From Anaerolineaceae bacterium (GTDB lineage Bacteria; Chloroflexota; Anaerolineae; Aggregatilineales; Phototrophicaceae), in assembly GCA_007693385.1 (NCBI GenBank), contig REDR01000069.1:1-64000 (forward strand): 64,000 bases of DNA. The letters run 5' to 3'. Of the stretch, positions 28,134 to 36,337 are shown in pieces. The translations under genes and the position numbers were made by a program. The notes under the pieces were generated by a model that did no database searches, had not been told where the DNA came from, and saw only the letters and a program-made list of their open reading frames with translations. The number at the start of each line of letters is the position of its first letter. Position 1 is the stretch's first letter.

Positions 28134-29105
28134 ATGATTGAATGTGAAAATCTGACCAAGTATTTCGGCGACTTCTTAGCGGTGGATAACATCAACTTGC
28201 ACGTCGCCGCCGGTGAGGTGCTGGCCTTGCTCGGGCCGAACGGCGCGGGCAAGACGACCAGCGTCCGCATGATGACTTCCATCTTACGGCCATCGTCGGG
28301 CACCGCCCGCATCGCCGGTTATGATGTGGTGGAACATCCCGAAGAAGTCCGCGCCCGCGTCGGCGTGCTGACCGAACAACACGGCCTGTACGAGCGCATG
28401 AAAGGGCTGGAATATCTGGATTTCTTCGGGCGCATCTATCATCTGAACCAGCGCGAACGCGAAGAACGGGCACTTGACCTGATGGCGCGGTTTGATCTGA
28501 CCTTCGCGCTGGATAAGCGGCTGGGCGAATACTCCAAAGGCATGAAGCAAAAGCTGGCGCTGGTGCGTGCCATGCTCCACGATCCGGCGGTGTTGCTGTT
28601 AGATGAGCCGACATCGGCGATGGACCCGTTCAGCGCCAAGCTGGTACGCGATGCCATCATCGAACTACAGCGCGACGAACGCACCTTCTTGATTACCACG
28701 CACAACCTTAACGAAGCGCAGATGCTAGCGGATCGTATCGCCATCATCCGGCACGGCCACATCGTCGCGGCTGGCACATTCGATGAACTGGTGCGACGCT
28801 TCGCCGGTCAGCCGGTGATGGAAATGCGCGTCAACGGTAACGCCGCGCTCAACGGCTTCGCCGACGACATCGCCGACACCGTGACCGTCATCGAGCAGAG
28901 CGCCGACTGGTTGCGCTACCGCACCGATACCCCGCACCAGACCAACCCGCAGATTCTACGGCGGGCGCTGGGCGTCGGGCTGGAAGTCGTCGCGCTATCG
29001 CCGGTCACGCGCACGCTAGAAGACATTTATCTGCAAGTGGTCAAAGAGGATGAACAGGGAGAACGGATCAATGACGATCAACGCGCGTCCATCCCCGCCG
29101 ATTAG
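28134..29105 (+). CDS. ABC transporter ATP-binding protein (ABC-2/Nat type)
   Basis: Cytosolic ATPase of an exporter. It has Walker A GPNGAGKTTSVRM, the signature EYSKGMKQKLALVRAM, Walker B VLLLDEPTSAMDP and the switch His in ITTHNLNEA. The ABC-2 subtype is suggested by the SKGMKQKL signature and by the downstream permease, which overlaps it by 35 nt. ATG 28134 is preferred because GAGGA lies about 12 nt upstream; in-frame ATG 28095 has no ribosome-binding site. The substrate is unknown. Confidence 0.88.
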   Translation: MIECENLTKYFGDFLAVDNINLHVAAGEVLALLGPNGAGKTTSVRMMTSILRPSSGTARIAGYDVVEHPEEVRARVGVLTEQHGLYERMKGLEYLDFFGRIYHLNQREREERALDLMARFDLTFALDKRLGEYSKGMKQKLALVRAMLHDPAVLLLDEPTSAMDPFSAKLVRDAIIELQRDERTFLITTHNLNEAQMLADRIAIIRHGHIVAAGTFDELVRRFAGQPVMEMRVNGNAALNGFADDIADTVTVIEQSADWLRYRTDTPHQTNPQILRRALGVGLEVVALSPVTRTLEDIYLQVVKEDEQGERINDDQRASIPAD

Positions 29106-30636
29106 GGCGGCACGCCGCCAGCCATCCGGCACGCTGGAACGCTGGCGTTACACATTAAGCAACGCGCTCATCATCACGCGCCGCGAAGTGCGCGACAGCC
29201 TGCGCGACTGGCGCATCATCGCGCCGATCATCGTGCTGACGTTCATCTTTCCGTTGTTGTCGCAATTCGTCGCGGTGCAGTTCCGCGAATATCTGGGCGG
29301 CTTCGGCGGTAATGCCATGCTCATCGGCGAGCGCTCCACGCCGTTTCTGCTGATGGTGGTCGGCTTCTTCCCCATCTCGATCTCACTGGTGATCGCGCTG
29401 GAGACGTTCGTCGGCGAAAAAGAACGGCGCAGTCTGGAGCCATTGCTCAGCACGCCGCTTTCCACCACCGAGCTATACATCGGCAAGACGCTAGCCGCCA
29501 TGATCCCACCATTGGGCACTAGCTTGATTGCGATGGGCTTCTACATGCTCATCACGCTGACCGGCTCGCTGGAATGGCGTCCGCAACCGATGCTGATCTT
29601 TCAAATCTTCCTGCTGACCATCGTGCAGGCGCTGGTGATGGTCACGGGGGCGGTGGTGGTCAGTAGCCAGACCACCAGCACCCGCGCCGCTAATCTGCTG
29701 GCGAGCTTCATCATCCTCCCGATGGCGATGGTGGTCATCATCGAAAGCGTGATTATGTTCTCCGCGCCGGACGCCGAATCCGCACGCGGCATCACCGCGC
29801 TATGGGGGATCATCGTCGGTATGGCGATTGTCGCGGTGCTGTTCTTGCGGCTGGGCAGTAGCATCTTCAACCGCGAAGAGTTGCTATCCAGCACCGTCGA
29901 TCAGCTTGATCTGCGCGGCACGTTCGCCAAGATCGGGCGTTACGTGGTGGCCGTCGATGATGACGGCACGCCCGCCCGTAACCTGATCGACTGGTATCGC
30001 CGCGCCATTCCCGACGGCCTGCGCCGCATCCGCGCCAGTATCGCGTTTTCGCTGTTCGTGCTGACTCTGGCGATGATCGTCGGCGCGATTGCGTCCGGGC
30101 AAGAGCCGTATAACATCACCTTGCCGCCACAGGATGAGCTGGTCGCCGAGCGCCCCGACGATCAATCGACGCGCCTTGTGTATAACTCCGTCGGTTCGAG
30201 TCCGGCGGGCGAATTAATCAGCTTCGATTTCATCATCCGCCAGAACCTGACGGTCATCGCGCTGGTGTTCGTCGCCGGTATGTTTAGCTTCGGCGTGGTG
30301 GCGCTGAGCATCGTAATTTTGACGTTCGGCCTGCTCGGATACGTAACCGGACTGGTGTTGAGTAACGGCTACAGCCCGATGTTCCTTGTGCTGGGAATCC
30401 TGCCGCATGGCGTGATCGAACTGCCGGTCATCTTGATCGCCACCGGTACCGCCGTAGCGATGGGGGCGTGCATCATGCGCCCGCCAGCCGGAAAGACGGT
30501 CGGCCATACATGGCTGGTACAGCTAGGCGTCAGCCTGCGCTTGATTATCGGCGTCATCGTGCCCGGCCTCATCATCGCCGCGCTGATCGAAGCCACCATC
30601 ACGCCGTATCTGCTGTTTAATTATCTGGCCGGTTGA
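29071..30636 (+). CDS. ABC-2 type permease fused to a SpoIIM-like membrane domain
   Basis: Membrane partner of the upstream ATPase. The N-terminal part has the ABC-2 exporter layout, with the conserved cytosolic motif VGEKERRSLEPLLSTPLSTTELYIGK and six or so membrane segments. After about residue 320 a second membrane block begins that resembles the SpoIIM/DUF95 family: FVAGMFSFGVVAL, LVLSNGYSPMFLVLGILPHGVIELPVILIATG. This NG ... PHGxxELP pattern is characteristic of that family. ATG 29071 follows GGGAG by 10 nt; ATG 29050 is less well placed. 521 residues. The fusion suggests that the SpoIIM part acts with the exporter. The substrate is unknown. Confidence 0.85.
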   Translation: MTINARPSPPIRAARRQPSGTLERWRYTLSNALIITRREVRDSLRDWRIIAPIIVLTFIFPLLSQFVAVQFREYLGGFGGNAMLIGERSTPFLLMVVGFFPISISLVIALETFVGEKERRSLEPLLSTPLSTTELYIGKTLAAMIPPLGTSLIAMGFYMLITLTGSLEWRPQPMLIFQIFLLTIVQALVMVTGAVVVSSQTTSTRAANLLASFIILPMAMVVIIESVIMFSAPDAESARGITALWGIIVGMAIVAVLFLRLGSSIFNREELLSSTVDQLDLRGTFAKIGRYVVAVDDDGTPARNLIDWYRRAIPDGLRRIRASIAFSLFVLTLAMIVGAIASGQEPYNITLPPQDELVAERPDDQSTRLVYNSVGSSPAGELISFDFIIRQNLTVIALVFVAGMFSFGVVALSIVILTFGLLGYVTGLVLSNGYSPMFLVLGILPHGVIELPVILIATGTAVAMGACIMRPPAGKTVGHTWLVQLGVSLRLIIGVIVPGLIIAALIEATITPYLLFNYLAG

Positions 30637-30644
30637 TATAATGC

Positions 30645-30673
30645 TTGACAGTATCATAAAAAGCGGCTATCTT
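30645..30673 (+). promoter_or_regulatory. Promoter of the aspartate kinase leader
   Basis: A consensus -35 TTGACA (30645-30650) and a -10 TATCTT (30668-30673) are spaced by 17 nt. Transcription would start near 30680, 31 nt before the leader peptide ATG. Confidence 0.75.
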
Positions 30674-30710
30674 TTCACCAGAACAAACAAACACGGAGCG
30701 CATAATCCCG

Positions 30711-30782
30711 ATGGCGTTTAGCATCCGCATCACGACAATCACTATGATGGCGATGACTACCCGGCCACACCATAGACGGTGA
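30711..30782 (+). CDS. Thr/Ile/Met-rich leader peptide of aspartate kinase
   Basis: A 23-codon reading frame begins at ATG 30711, with GGAG (30695-30698) 12 nt upstream, and ends at TGA 30780-30782. Residues 7-17 read ITTITMMAMTT, so ten of eleven consecutive codons encode Ile, Thr or Met, end products of the aspartate pathway. The layout of promoter, control-codon leader, terminator and aspartate kinase gene matches ribosome-mediated attenuation as in the E. coli thr operon, whose leader is Thr/Ile rich. CCACAC at 30765-30770, just past the control codons, is complementary to GTGTGG (30826-30831) in the 5' arm of the terminator and could act as antiterminator. Expression of the peptide is inferred. 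Confidence 0.8.
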   Translation: MAFSIRITTITMMAMTTRPHHRR

Positions 30783-30822
30783 GGGGATTTTCGCGTAGCA
30801 AGTCATCGGCAAGGACTTCAGG

Positions 30823-30851
30823 AGCGTGTGGAAACCCCACACGCTTTTTTT
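30823..30851 (+). terminator. Attenuator terminator before aspartate kinase
   Basis: GCGTGTGG (30824-30831) pairs with CCACACGC (30837-30844) over a 5-nt loop and is followed by seven T residues (30845-30851). It lies between the leader peptide and the kinase start at 30885, so some transcripts must read through it. Confidence 0.88.
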
Positions 30852-30884
30852 GTTGGCTTTTAGACACAGGAGCAAGGCGTACTC

Positions 30885-32294
30885 ATGAGCATCATCACCA
30901 TGAAATTCGGCGGGACATCCGTCGGCAGTCCAGAGGCGATCAGTAATCTCGTTCAGATCGTGCGCGAGGCACGCGACGCGGGCGATCAAGTGGTGGTCAT
31001 CGTCTCCGCGATGGCCGGAACCACCGACGCGCTACTGCGCTCAATCACGTTTGCGCGGGAGGGCAATCGCTGGAGCTACCGCGAGCTATCCGACAAGTTG
31101 CGCGACAAGCACGAAGACGCCATCAATTTTTTGATGGACGCTTCGCCGGAGCGCGAATCCATTATCAACGAAATCCGCCGCTTGCTAGACCAGCATCACG
31201 ACCTATGCGACGCCATCGCCATCTTAGGCGACGCCACCCCCCGCGCCATCGACCATGCGGTGACGTTCGGCGAGCGCATGAGTAGCGCGATGATTTCCGC
31301 CGTCCTCAGCGCACACGGCGTCCCCGCGCAAGCCTTCGACGCCGGTCAACTGCTGGTCACCGATGATGTCCACCAGAACGCCACGCCGCAATGGGACGCC
31401 ACCCGCGCCAACATCACCGAGCGCCTCATCCCGCAGATCGAGAAGGGCGTCGTGCCGGTCATCACCGGCTTCATCGGCGCGACGCCGGACGGCGTATACA
31501 CCACGCTAGGGCGCGGCGGCAGTGACTACAGCGCCGCCATCTTCGCCGCATACGTCAACAGCGATCAATTCATCGTGTGGACGGATGTCGATGGCGTCAT
31601 GACCACCGACCCGCGCATCGACAAACGCGCCCGCGTCCTGTCGAAAGTGTCTTATCAAGAGGTCGGCGAAATGGCGTTTTACGGCGCGAAAGTCCTGCAC
31701 CCCAAGACGGTACAGCCCATCGTCAATCGTGGCATCCCGATATGGGTACGCAACACATTCAACCCGACGCATCCCGGCACGCTCATCAGCCATGACTCCG
31801 ACGACACCGGCACGGTCATCAAAGCGGTGACGGCGGTGCGGCAGGTCAGCTTATTGACCGTTAGCGGCGCGGGGATGCTCGGCGTGCCCGGCATCGCGGG
31901 GCGCTCTTTTCTGGCGACGGCGGGCGCGGGCGCTAACATCCTGATGATCTCGCAGGCGTCGTCCGAGCAGAGCTTTTGCTTCAGCGTGCTACAACATCAA
32001 GCGCCGCAGGTCAAAGCGGCGGTGGAGGCCGAACTCGCCGAAGAAATCCAGCAGAACAACGTGGACGGCGTACACATCCGCGATGATGTCAGCATCGTGA
32101 CCGTCATCGGCGCGGGGATGCGTGGCATCCCGGGCGTGGCCGGGCGCGTATTCACCCGCATGGGCGAGCAGGGCGCTAACGTGTTAGCCATCGCGCAGGG
32201 ATCATCAGAGTGCAGTATTTCGTTTGTCGTTGAGGAGTCCATCGTGCGTGACGCGGTGATTGGCCTGCACGATCTGGCGTTAGAGGCGGTTTAA
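30885..32294 (+). CDS. lysC: Aspartate kinase
   Basis: Phosphorylates L-aspartate, the first step to Lys, Met, Thr and Ile. The kinase domain has MKFGGTSVGS, TFGERMSSAMI, GFIGATPDGVYTTLGRGGSDYSA and the nucleotide-binding WTDVDGVMTTDPR. Two C-terminal ACT domains follow (around SLLTVSGAGMLGVPGIAGRSF and SIVTVIGAGMRGIPGVAGRVF), which bind feedback inhibitors. At 469 residues it is monofunctional, without a homoserine dehydrogenase part. The leader contains Thr, Ile and Met codons but no Lys codons, which argues for control by the homoserine branch; lysC or thrA-type naming is therefore open. Confidence 0.93.
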   Translation: MSIITMKFGGTSVGSPEAISNLVQIVREARDAGDQVVVIVSAMAGTTDALLRSITFAREGNRWSYRELSDKLRDKHEDAINFLMDASPERESIINEIRRLLDQHHDLCDAIAILGDATPRAIDHAVTFGERMSSAMISAVLSAHGVPAQAFDAGQLLVTDDVHQNATPQWDATRANITERLIPQIEKGVVPVITGFIGATPDGVYTTLGRGGSDYSAAIFAAYVNSDQFIVWTDVDGVMTTDPRIDKRARVLSKVSYQEVGEMAFYGAKVLHPKTVQPIVNRGIPIWVRNTFNPTHPGTLISHDSDDTGTVIKAVTAVRQVSLLTVSGAGMLGVPGIAGRSFLATAGAGANILMISQASSEQSFCFSVLQHQAPQVKAAVEAELAEEIQQNNVDGVHIRDDVSIVTVIGAGMRGIPGVAGRVFTRMGEQGANVLAIAQGSSECSISFVVEESIVRDAVIGLHDLALEAV

Positions 32295-32337
32295 TCGCGT
32301 GGGGCATCGCCTGTTCATCGGGTGGAGGGAATCAATA

Positions 32338-32404
32338 GGGCGCAATGAATTGCGCCCCGAACGTTCATAATGCAGAAATCATAGGGGCGTAGCACGCTAC
32401 GCCC
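32338..32404. repeat. Two dispersed palindromes between convergent genes
   Basis: GGGCGCAA (32338-32345) pairs with TTGCGCCC (32350-32357). GGGCGTAGC (32385-32393) pairs with GCTACGCCC (32396-32404). They lie between aspartate kinase (plus) and RNase J (minus), where they could stop transcription from both sides. They belong to the window-wide palindrome family. Confidence 0.75.
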
Positions 32405-32409
32405 GAATT

Positions 32410-34065
32410 TTAATATTCGTTGATGATGCTGAAAACCATCGGGCGGCGCTTGGTTTCGTTGTAGAACAACCGCCCCAGACTGTCCTGAAGTTTTTCGCGG
32501 CGGCGTCCGTTGCTGTTGCGCTCTTTCTTCAACGTGTCTTCAATGGTATTGCGGACTTGATCCAGCAGTTCGTCGGATTCGCGCAGGTACACAAACCCGC
32601 GTGAGATGATCTCCGGCTCGCCGATGATCTTCCCGCTATCGCGCTTGACGTTGACCGACACCAGAATGAACCCATCCCGCGCTAGAATCTCGCGGTCACG
32701 CATCACGACGCGCCCGATGTCGCCCACGCCGCTACCATCAACGAAGATATAACCGCCCGGCACGCGCTCACCCAGCCGCACGCCGCCCTTGTCGATCTCC
32801 AACACGCGACCATTTTCCGCCACAAAGACGCGATCTTCCGGCATCCCCGCGCTCATTGCGAGCTTGGCGTGCTGGTGCAGATGGCGCAATTCACCATGAA
32901 CCGGCAACAGATATTTCGGCTTGACCAGATTCAGCATCAACATCATCTCGTCCTGTCGCGCATGGCCGGACACATGCACCGACTCAATCGGATCATAGAT
33001 CACGTTCGCGCCACGCTGTAGCAGGCGGTTGATGTTACGGCTGACCATCTCCTCGTTGCCGGGGATCGGGTGCGACGATAGCACGATGGTATCGTGCTTC
33101 TCGACTTCTAGCTGGCGATGGCGTCCGGTTGCCATCCGCGCCAGCACCGCCGACGGCTCGCCCTGCGATCCGGTCACCATGATGACCAGCTTATTGTTGG
33201 AGATGTTGTTGGTCTTGTTCAGGTCAACGAATAGGTCTTTCGGCGCTTTGAGGTGGCCGAGTTCCAGCGCAATTTCGACGTTGCGCGTCATGCTATAGCC
33301 AGCAATGGCGATCTTGCGCCCGTGACGCTGGGCGGCGTTGGCGACCTGTTGCACCCGCGAGATCAGCGAAGCGAACGTCGCTACCAGTATGCGCCCCTTC
33401 GCGTCACGGAATACGCGATCCAGCGCCCCGTCAATCACCGTCTCCGATGGTGTCCACCCCGTTTTATCGGAGTTGGTGCTATCGCCCATCAACAGCATGA
33501 CGCCGCGCCGCGAAAAGCTGGCGATGCGGGCGTAGTCCGGCGGTTTGCCGTCTACCGGCGTGTTATCGAACTTGTAGTCGCCGGTGTGGACGATCAAGCC
33601 GTAAGCGGTGTTGATGGCGAAGCCGACACAATCGGGGATGCTATGCGTAACGTGATAGCTCTCCAGCTTAAACGGGCCGATGTCGAACTTATCGCCCGCC
33701 TTGAATATATTGACCGTTGTCTTTTCGGTCAGCCCCGCGTCGCGCAATTTCCCCTCGATCAAGCCCGCCGTCAATGGCGTGGCGTAGATCGGCGTATTGG
33801 GGAAGGCATCGATGACGTGCGTCACCGCGCCGATGTGGTCTTCGTGACCATGCGTGAACGCGATGCCGTGAATCTTCAGGTCTTTGCGCTCCAGCAGATA
33901 ACGAAAATCCGGGATGATGTAATCGACGCCGTGCATATCGTTCGCCGGGAACATGATCCCCGCGTCGATAATCATGGCCTCGTTGCCCCACTCGAAAACG
34001 GTCATGTTCTTGCCGATTTCACCTAGACCGCCAAGTGGGACGATTCTCAATTTTCCTTTTGCCAT
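32410..34065 (-). CDS. rnj: Ribonuclease J
   Basis: Metallo-beta-lactamase/beta-CASP ribonuclease with 5'-3' exonuclease and endonuclease activity in mRNA decay and rRNA maturation. The metal site FTHGHEDHIGA, GLIVHTGDYKFD, the beta-CASP segment and MVTGSQGEPSAVLARMATG and the HVSGHAR motif are present, and the C-terminal domain is complete. The start opening MAKGKLRIVPLGGLGEIGKN (ATG ending at 34065) fits the family and gives 551 residues; a GTG at 34083 is in frame. The leader (34084-34340) contains a 7-bp hairpin at 34152-34170 and no convincing gene. Confidence 0.95.
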   Translation of the reverse strand: MAKGKLRIVPLGGLGEIGKNMTVFEWGNEAMIIDAGIMFPANDMHGVDYIIPDFRYLLERKDLKIHGIAFTHGHEDHIGAVTHVIDAFPNTPIYATPLTAGLIEGKLRDAGLTEKTTVNIFKAGDKFDIGPFKLESYHVTHSIPDCVGFAINTAYGLIVHTGDYKFDNTPVDGKPPDYARIASFSRRGVMLLMGDSTNSDKTGWTPSETVIDGALDRVFRDAKGRILVATFASLISRVQQVANAAQRHGRKIAIAGYSMTRNVEIALELGHLKAPKDLFVDLNKTNNISNNKLVIMVTGSQGEPSAVLARMATGRHRQLEVEKHDTIVLSSHPIPGNEEMVSRNINRLLQRGANVIYDPIESVHVSGHARQDEMMLMLNLVKPKYLLPVHGELRHLHQHAKLAMSAGMPEDRVFVAENGRVLEIDKGGVRLGERVPGGYIFVDGSGVGDIGRVVMRDREILARDGFILVSVNVKRDSGKIIGEPEIISRGFVYLRESDELLDQVRNTIEDTLKKERNSNGRRREKLQDSLGRLFYNETKRRPMVFSIINEY

Positions 34066-34340
34066 ATGTGACACACCCGACACCGAAAACAGTAGTCGGG
34101 CTTCTCCTTCCTTTCACTTCTTCCGTGATGTTTACTAACGTTACAACTCAAAGCTTTCTTGACGAAAGCTCATAACTTCGTCTTGATCTGCATACAAACG
34201 CCCTTGCTCGTGGGGCGTGAATAGCTTTATCAAAAAAATAACGGTGGGAGGCGTGGACGCCGTTCGGCGCGGATTAGTGTTTGTAATACGCCGTGTCGCG
34301 TCGGGAATTGCTACCATCCCACCTGATTTTATCACAGTTT

Positions 34341-36143
34341 TCAGCTTTGTGCATATCGCGCCCGAATCGCTTCGTGGACGCGATTCACCACGCGCTGAAC
34401 CGCCTGCGGGTTATGTGTGCCCGGCACGCCGCCCTCCTCGATGAAGGCGTTACGCAGGATTAAACCCCAGTTGCCGGTACTGCGTAATTTATAGTCGATG
34501 ATGTACTGCTCCACCGTCTCCGCGCTCTGGCCGCTTGGCGGCTCTAACATGCGCTGTAAACTGTGATACACCTCGTCAATATCACGCGGCGAGATCAGCA
34601 CATGCTCGGTCAGGTGGCGGTGCATATACTGGCGTTTGCGCTCGTAGAAATCCGCCAGACTCATCTGCTCGCCGGTGGCGGTCTGTAGCGTCATGTCCGT
34701 GCCTTGCCGGTCTGATTGATCGTGCTGGGCGCTGAAATCGGTGATAGATAGCGGGCCGACGATTGCCCATAGATCGCGGTCATCGTGCATCGGCGCTAAG
34801 TCCAGCCCGTGCTTGCGGAAGTAGCTCTCCATCAGCGCGTGCGTGAACTCGAAGTCGGTCAGCACGGCGGCCTGCCGCGAAGCGCTGACGTTGATCGGCA
34901 TGCCGGTAGACTCAATCGTGCAGATGCGCTTGCTCGTGCCCAGATCAGGCCGCAGACGCCCTAACAGGCTGTGCATCGCGGAGATCGGACTGCCCAGCGT
35001 ATCGTCGTATAACAGGGCGCGTGCCATCGCGTTGGCGCGTTCGTTCTTCAGTAGCTCGGCGTAGCGCTCACGATCCCCCGCGATCAGATGCGGGCTGAGC
35101 GGGCGCTCAATCAGCCGTCCGGTGACGGTGGTCTGCCGCAGATATTCCCGCGTACACAGCAGTTCGCCATCACAAAAACCATTGACGAACGGGCCACCCT
35201 TTAGCACCGCGCTATTGGCGACGGCGCTCGCGCTACGGAGCATCGTATAGAACGCCAGCAAGCCCAGCGCTTCTGAGCGTCCGGCCAGATCAAGATGGAT
35301 GTGACACCCCTGCAAGCGGAACACCTCCACCGCGTTAGTCTCCGGCGGCATGTGATAGCGCTCTTTGGCCTGCCGGATGCGCTCCTGATATTCCGGGAAC
35401 TGTGCGTTGACCTCCACCATCAGATCAACGGCGGTCTGCACTTTGGCGTCGTCCGATAGCTTGAAATCGCTCTCCACCGGATACGACGATAGCACGGCGG
35501 TATACAGCCCTTTGTCGCCACTAGCGGCGGTCAGCGCCGCCATGATGCCATCCAGCGAACGGCGCGTCCGGCTGTAGCCGATGCCCGGCGCGACATGCAC
35601 TTCGACCTGATAGCGGCACGCTTCGCGGTCAACCGTCGGCACGATGCCCAGCCGTTGCGCGTACCCCGCGTAAGCCTGTATGTATTCATCGACCTGCTGT
35701 TCGGTAGGTGGCGTCCCATCAGGCCGCACCAATCCTAGCTCTAGCTCCGCCCCGATAGCGCGAATCTTGACGCCCGGATCGTTCGTCTGCTCGATGTTGC
35801 TATGGTTCACGCTGGGATTCAAATTAAAAGGCACTACCGCCTGCGATAGCGTCTTTGATCCGCGATAGCGCTTACTGACCGCGCACCCCAGCAGATAACT
35901 ATAATCGCCGTGATGGGCGATGATGATATTGGCCGACGCTGGATCGTCGGTTCCGTAGTAGGCGCTGACCGGACTGCCGATAGCTTCCGCGATTTCGTCT
36001 AGCGGCAAACTGTCATCCGTCGCGTTGGCGGCGTGGTCTTTTATGATCTGGTTGAAGATGCGCTTCTGTCGCTCAACTTCCGTCCAGGGGATGGCTTGAC
36101 TATAGGCGATCAAATCATCATTTGTAGGCAAGGGGGTGTCCAT
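34341..36143 (-). CDS. Glutamate-cysteine ligase-like (GCS2-type) carboxylate-amine ligase
   Basis: A 600-residue cytosolic protein that looks like a distant member of the glutamate–cysteine ligase family 2, ATP-dependent enzymes with a glutamine-synthetase-like fold. The suggestive parts are GAELELGLVRPDG (about residues 184-196, similar to the metal-binding GxExE motif), GCHIHLDLAGR and the following helix GLLAFYTMLRSASAVANSAVLKGGPFVNG. It is longer than typical GCS2 proteins (about 370-430 residues), having an additional N-terminal part. ATG at 36143 is chosen because AGGAG lies 8 nt upstream, although the frame stays open to 36302. Substrate unknown; it could make a gamma-glutamyl thiol or an unrelated amide. 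Confidence 0.6.
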   Translation of the reverse strand: MDTPLPTNDDLIAYSQAIPWTEVERQKRIFNQIIKDHAANATDDSLPLDEIAEAIGSPVSAYYGTDDPASANIIIAHHGDYSYLLGCAVSKRYRGSKTLSQAVVPFNLNPSVNHSNIEQTNDPGVKIRAIGAELELGLVRPDGTPPTEQQVDEYIQAYAGYAQRLGIVPTVDREACRYQVEVHVAPGIGYSRTRRSLDGIMAALTAASGDKGLYTAVLSSYPVESDFKLSDDAKVQTAVDLMVEVNAQFPEYQERIRQAKERYHMPPETNAVEVFRLQGCHIHLDLAGRSEALGLLAFYTMLRSASAVANSAVLKGGPFVNGFCDGELLCTREYLRQTTVTGRLIERPLSPHLIAGDRERYAELLKNERANAMARALLYDDTLGSPISAMHSLLGRLRPDLGTSKRICTIESTGMPINVSASRQAAVLTDFEFTHALMESYFRKHGLDLAPMHDDRDLWAIVGPLSITDFSAQHDQSDRQGTDMTLQTATGEQMSLADFYERKRQYMHRHLTEHVLISPRDIDEVYHSLQRMLEPPSGQSAETVEQYIIDYKLRSTGNWGLILRNAFIEEGGVPGTHNPQAVQRVVNRVHEAIRARYAQS

Positions 36144-36337
36144 AGCGAACGCTCCTGTGATGGGGCTGTGTGTGCTTTTACCGGTTATCATAAGCGATTC
36201 CTCATCAATCGCGCAATTCCCGCTTTTTTCGTGCCACTCTGCGCCAATTGTACGCCCATTTTCATCAACGCGCTCGCAATACGCAATCGAGATTCTGCAC
36301 AAGATTCGCCGTGCAGATGATACAGGATGACACGCTG

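Noticed and set aside
33253-34026. 257-codon plus-strand frame inside RNase J
   Set aside because: Antisense to the metal-site region of a conserved enzyme; no domain recognised.
34141-34335. 64-codon minus-strand frame upstream of RNase J
   Set aside because: No ribosome-binding site, contains a hairpin, and lies where the RNase J leader is expected.
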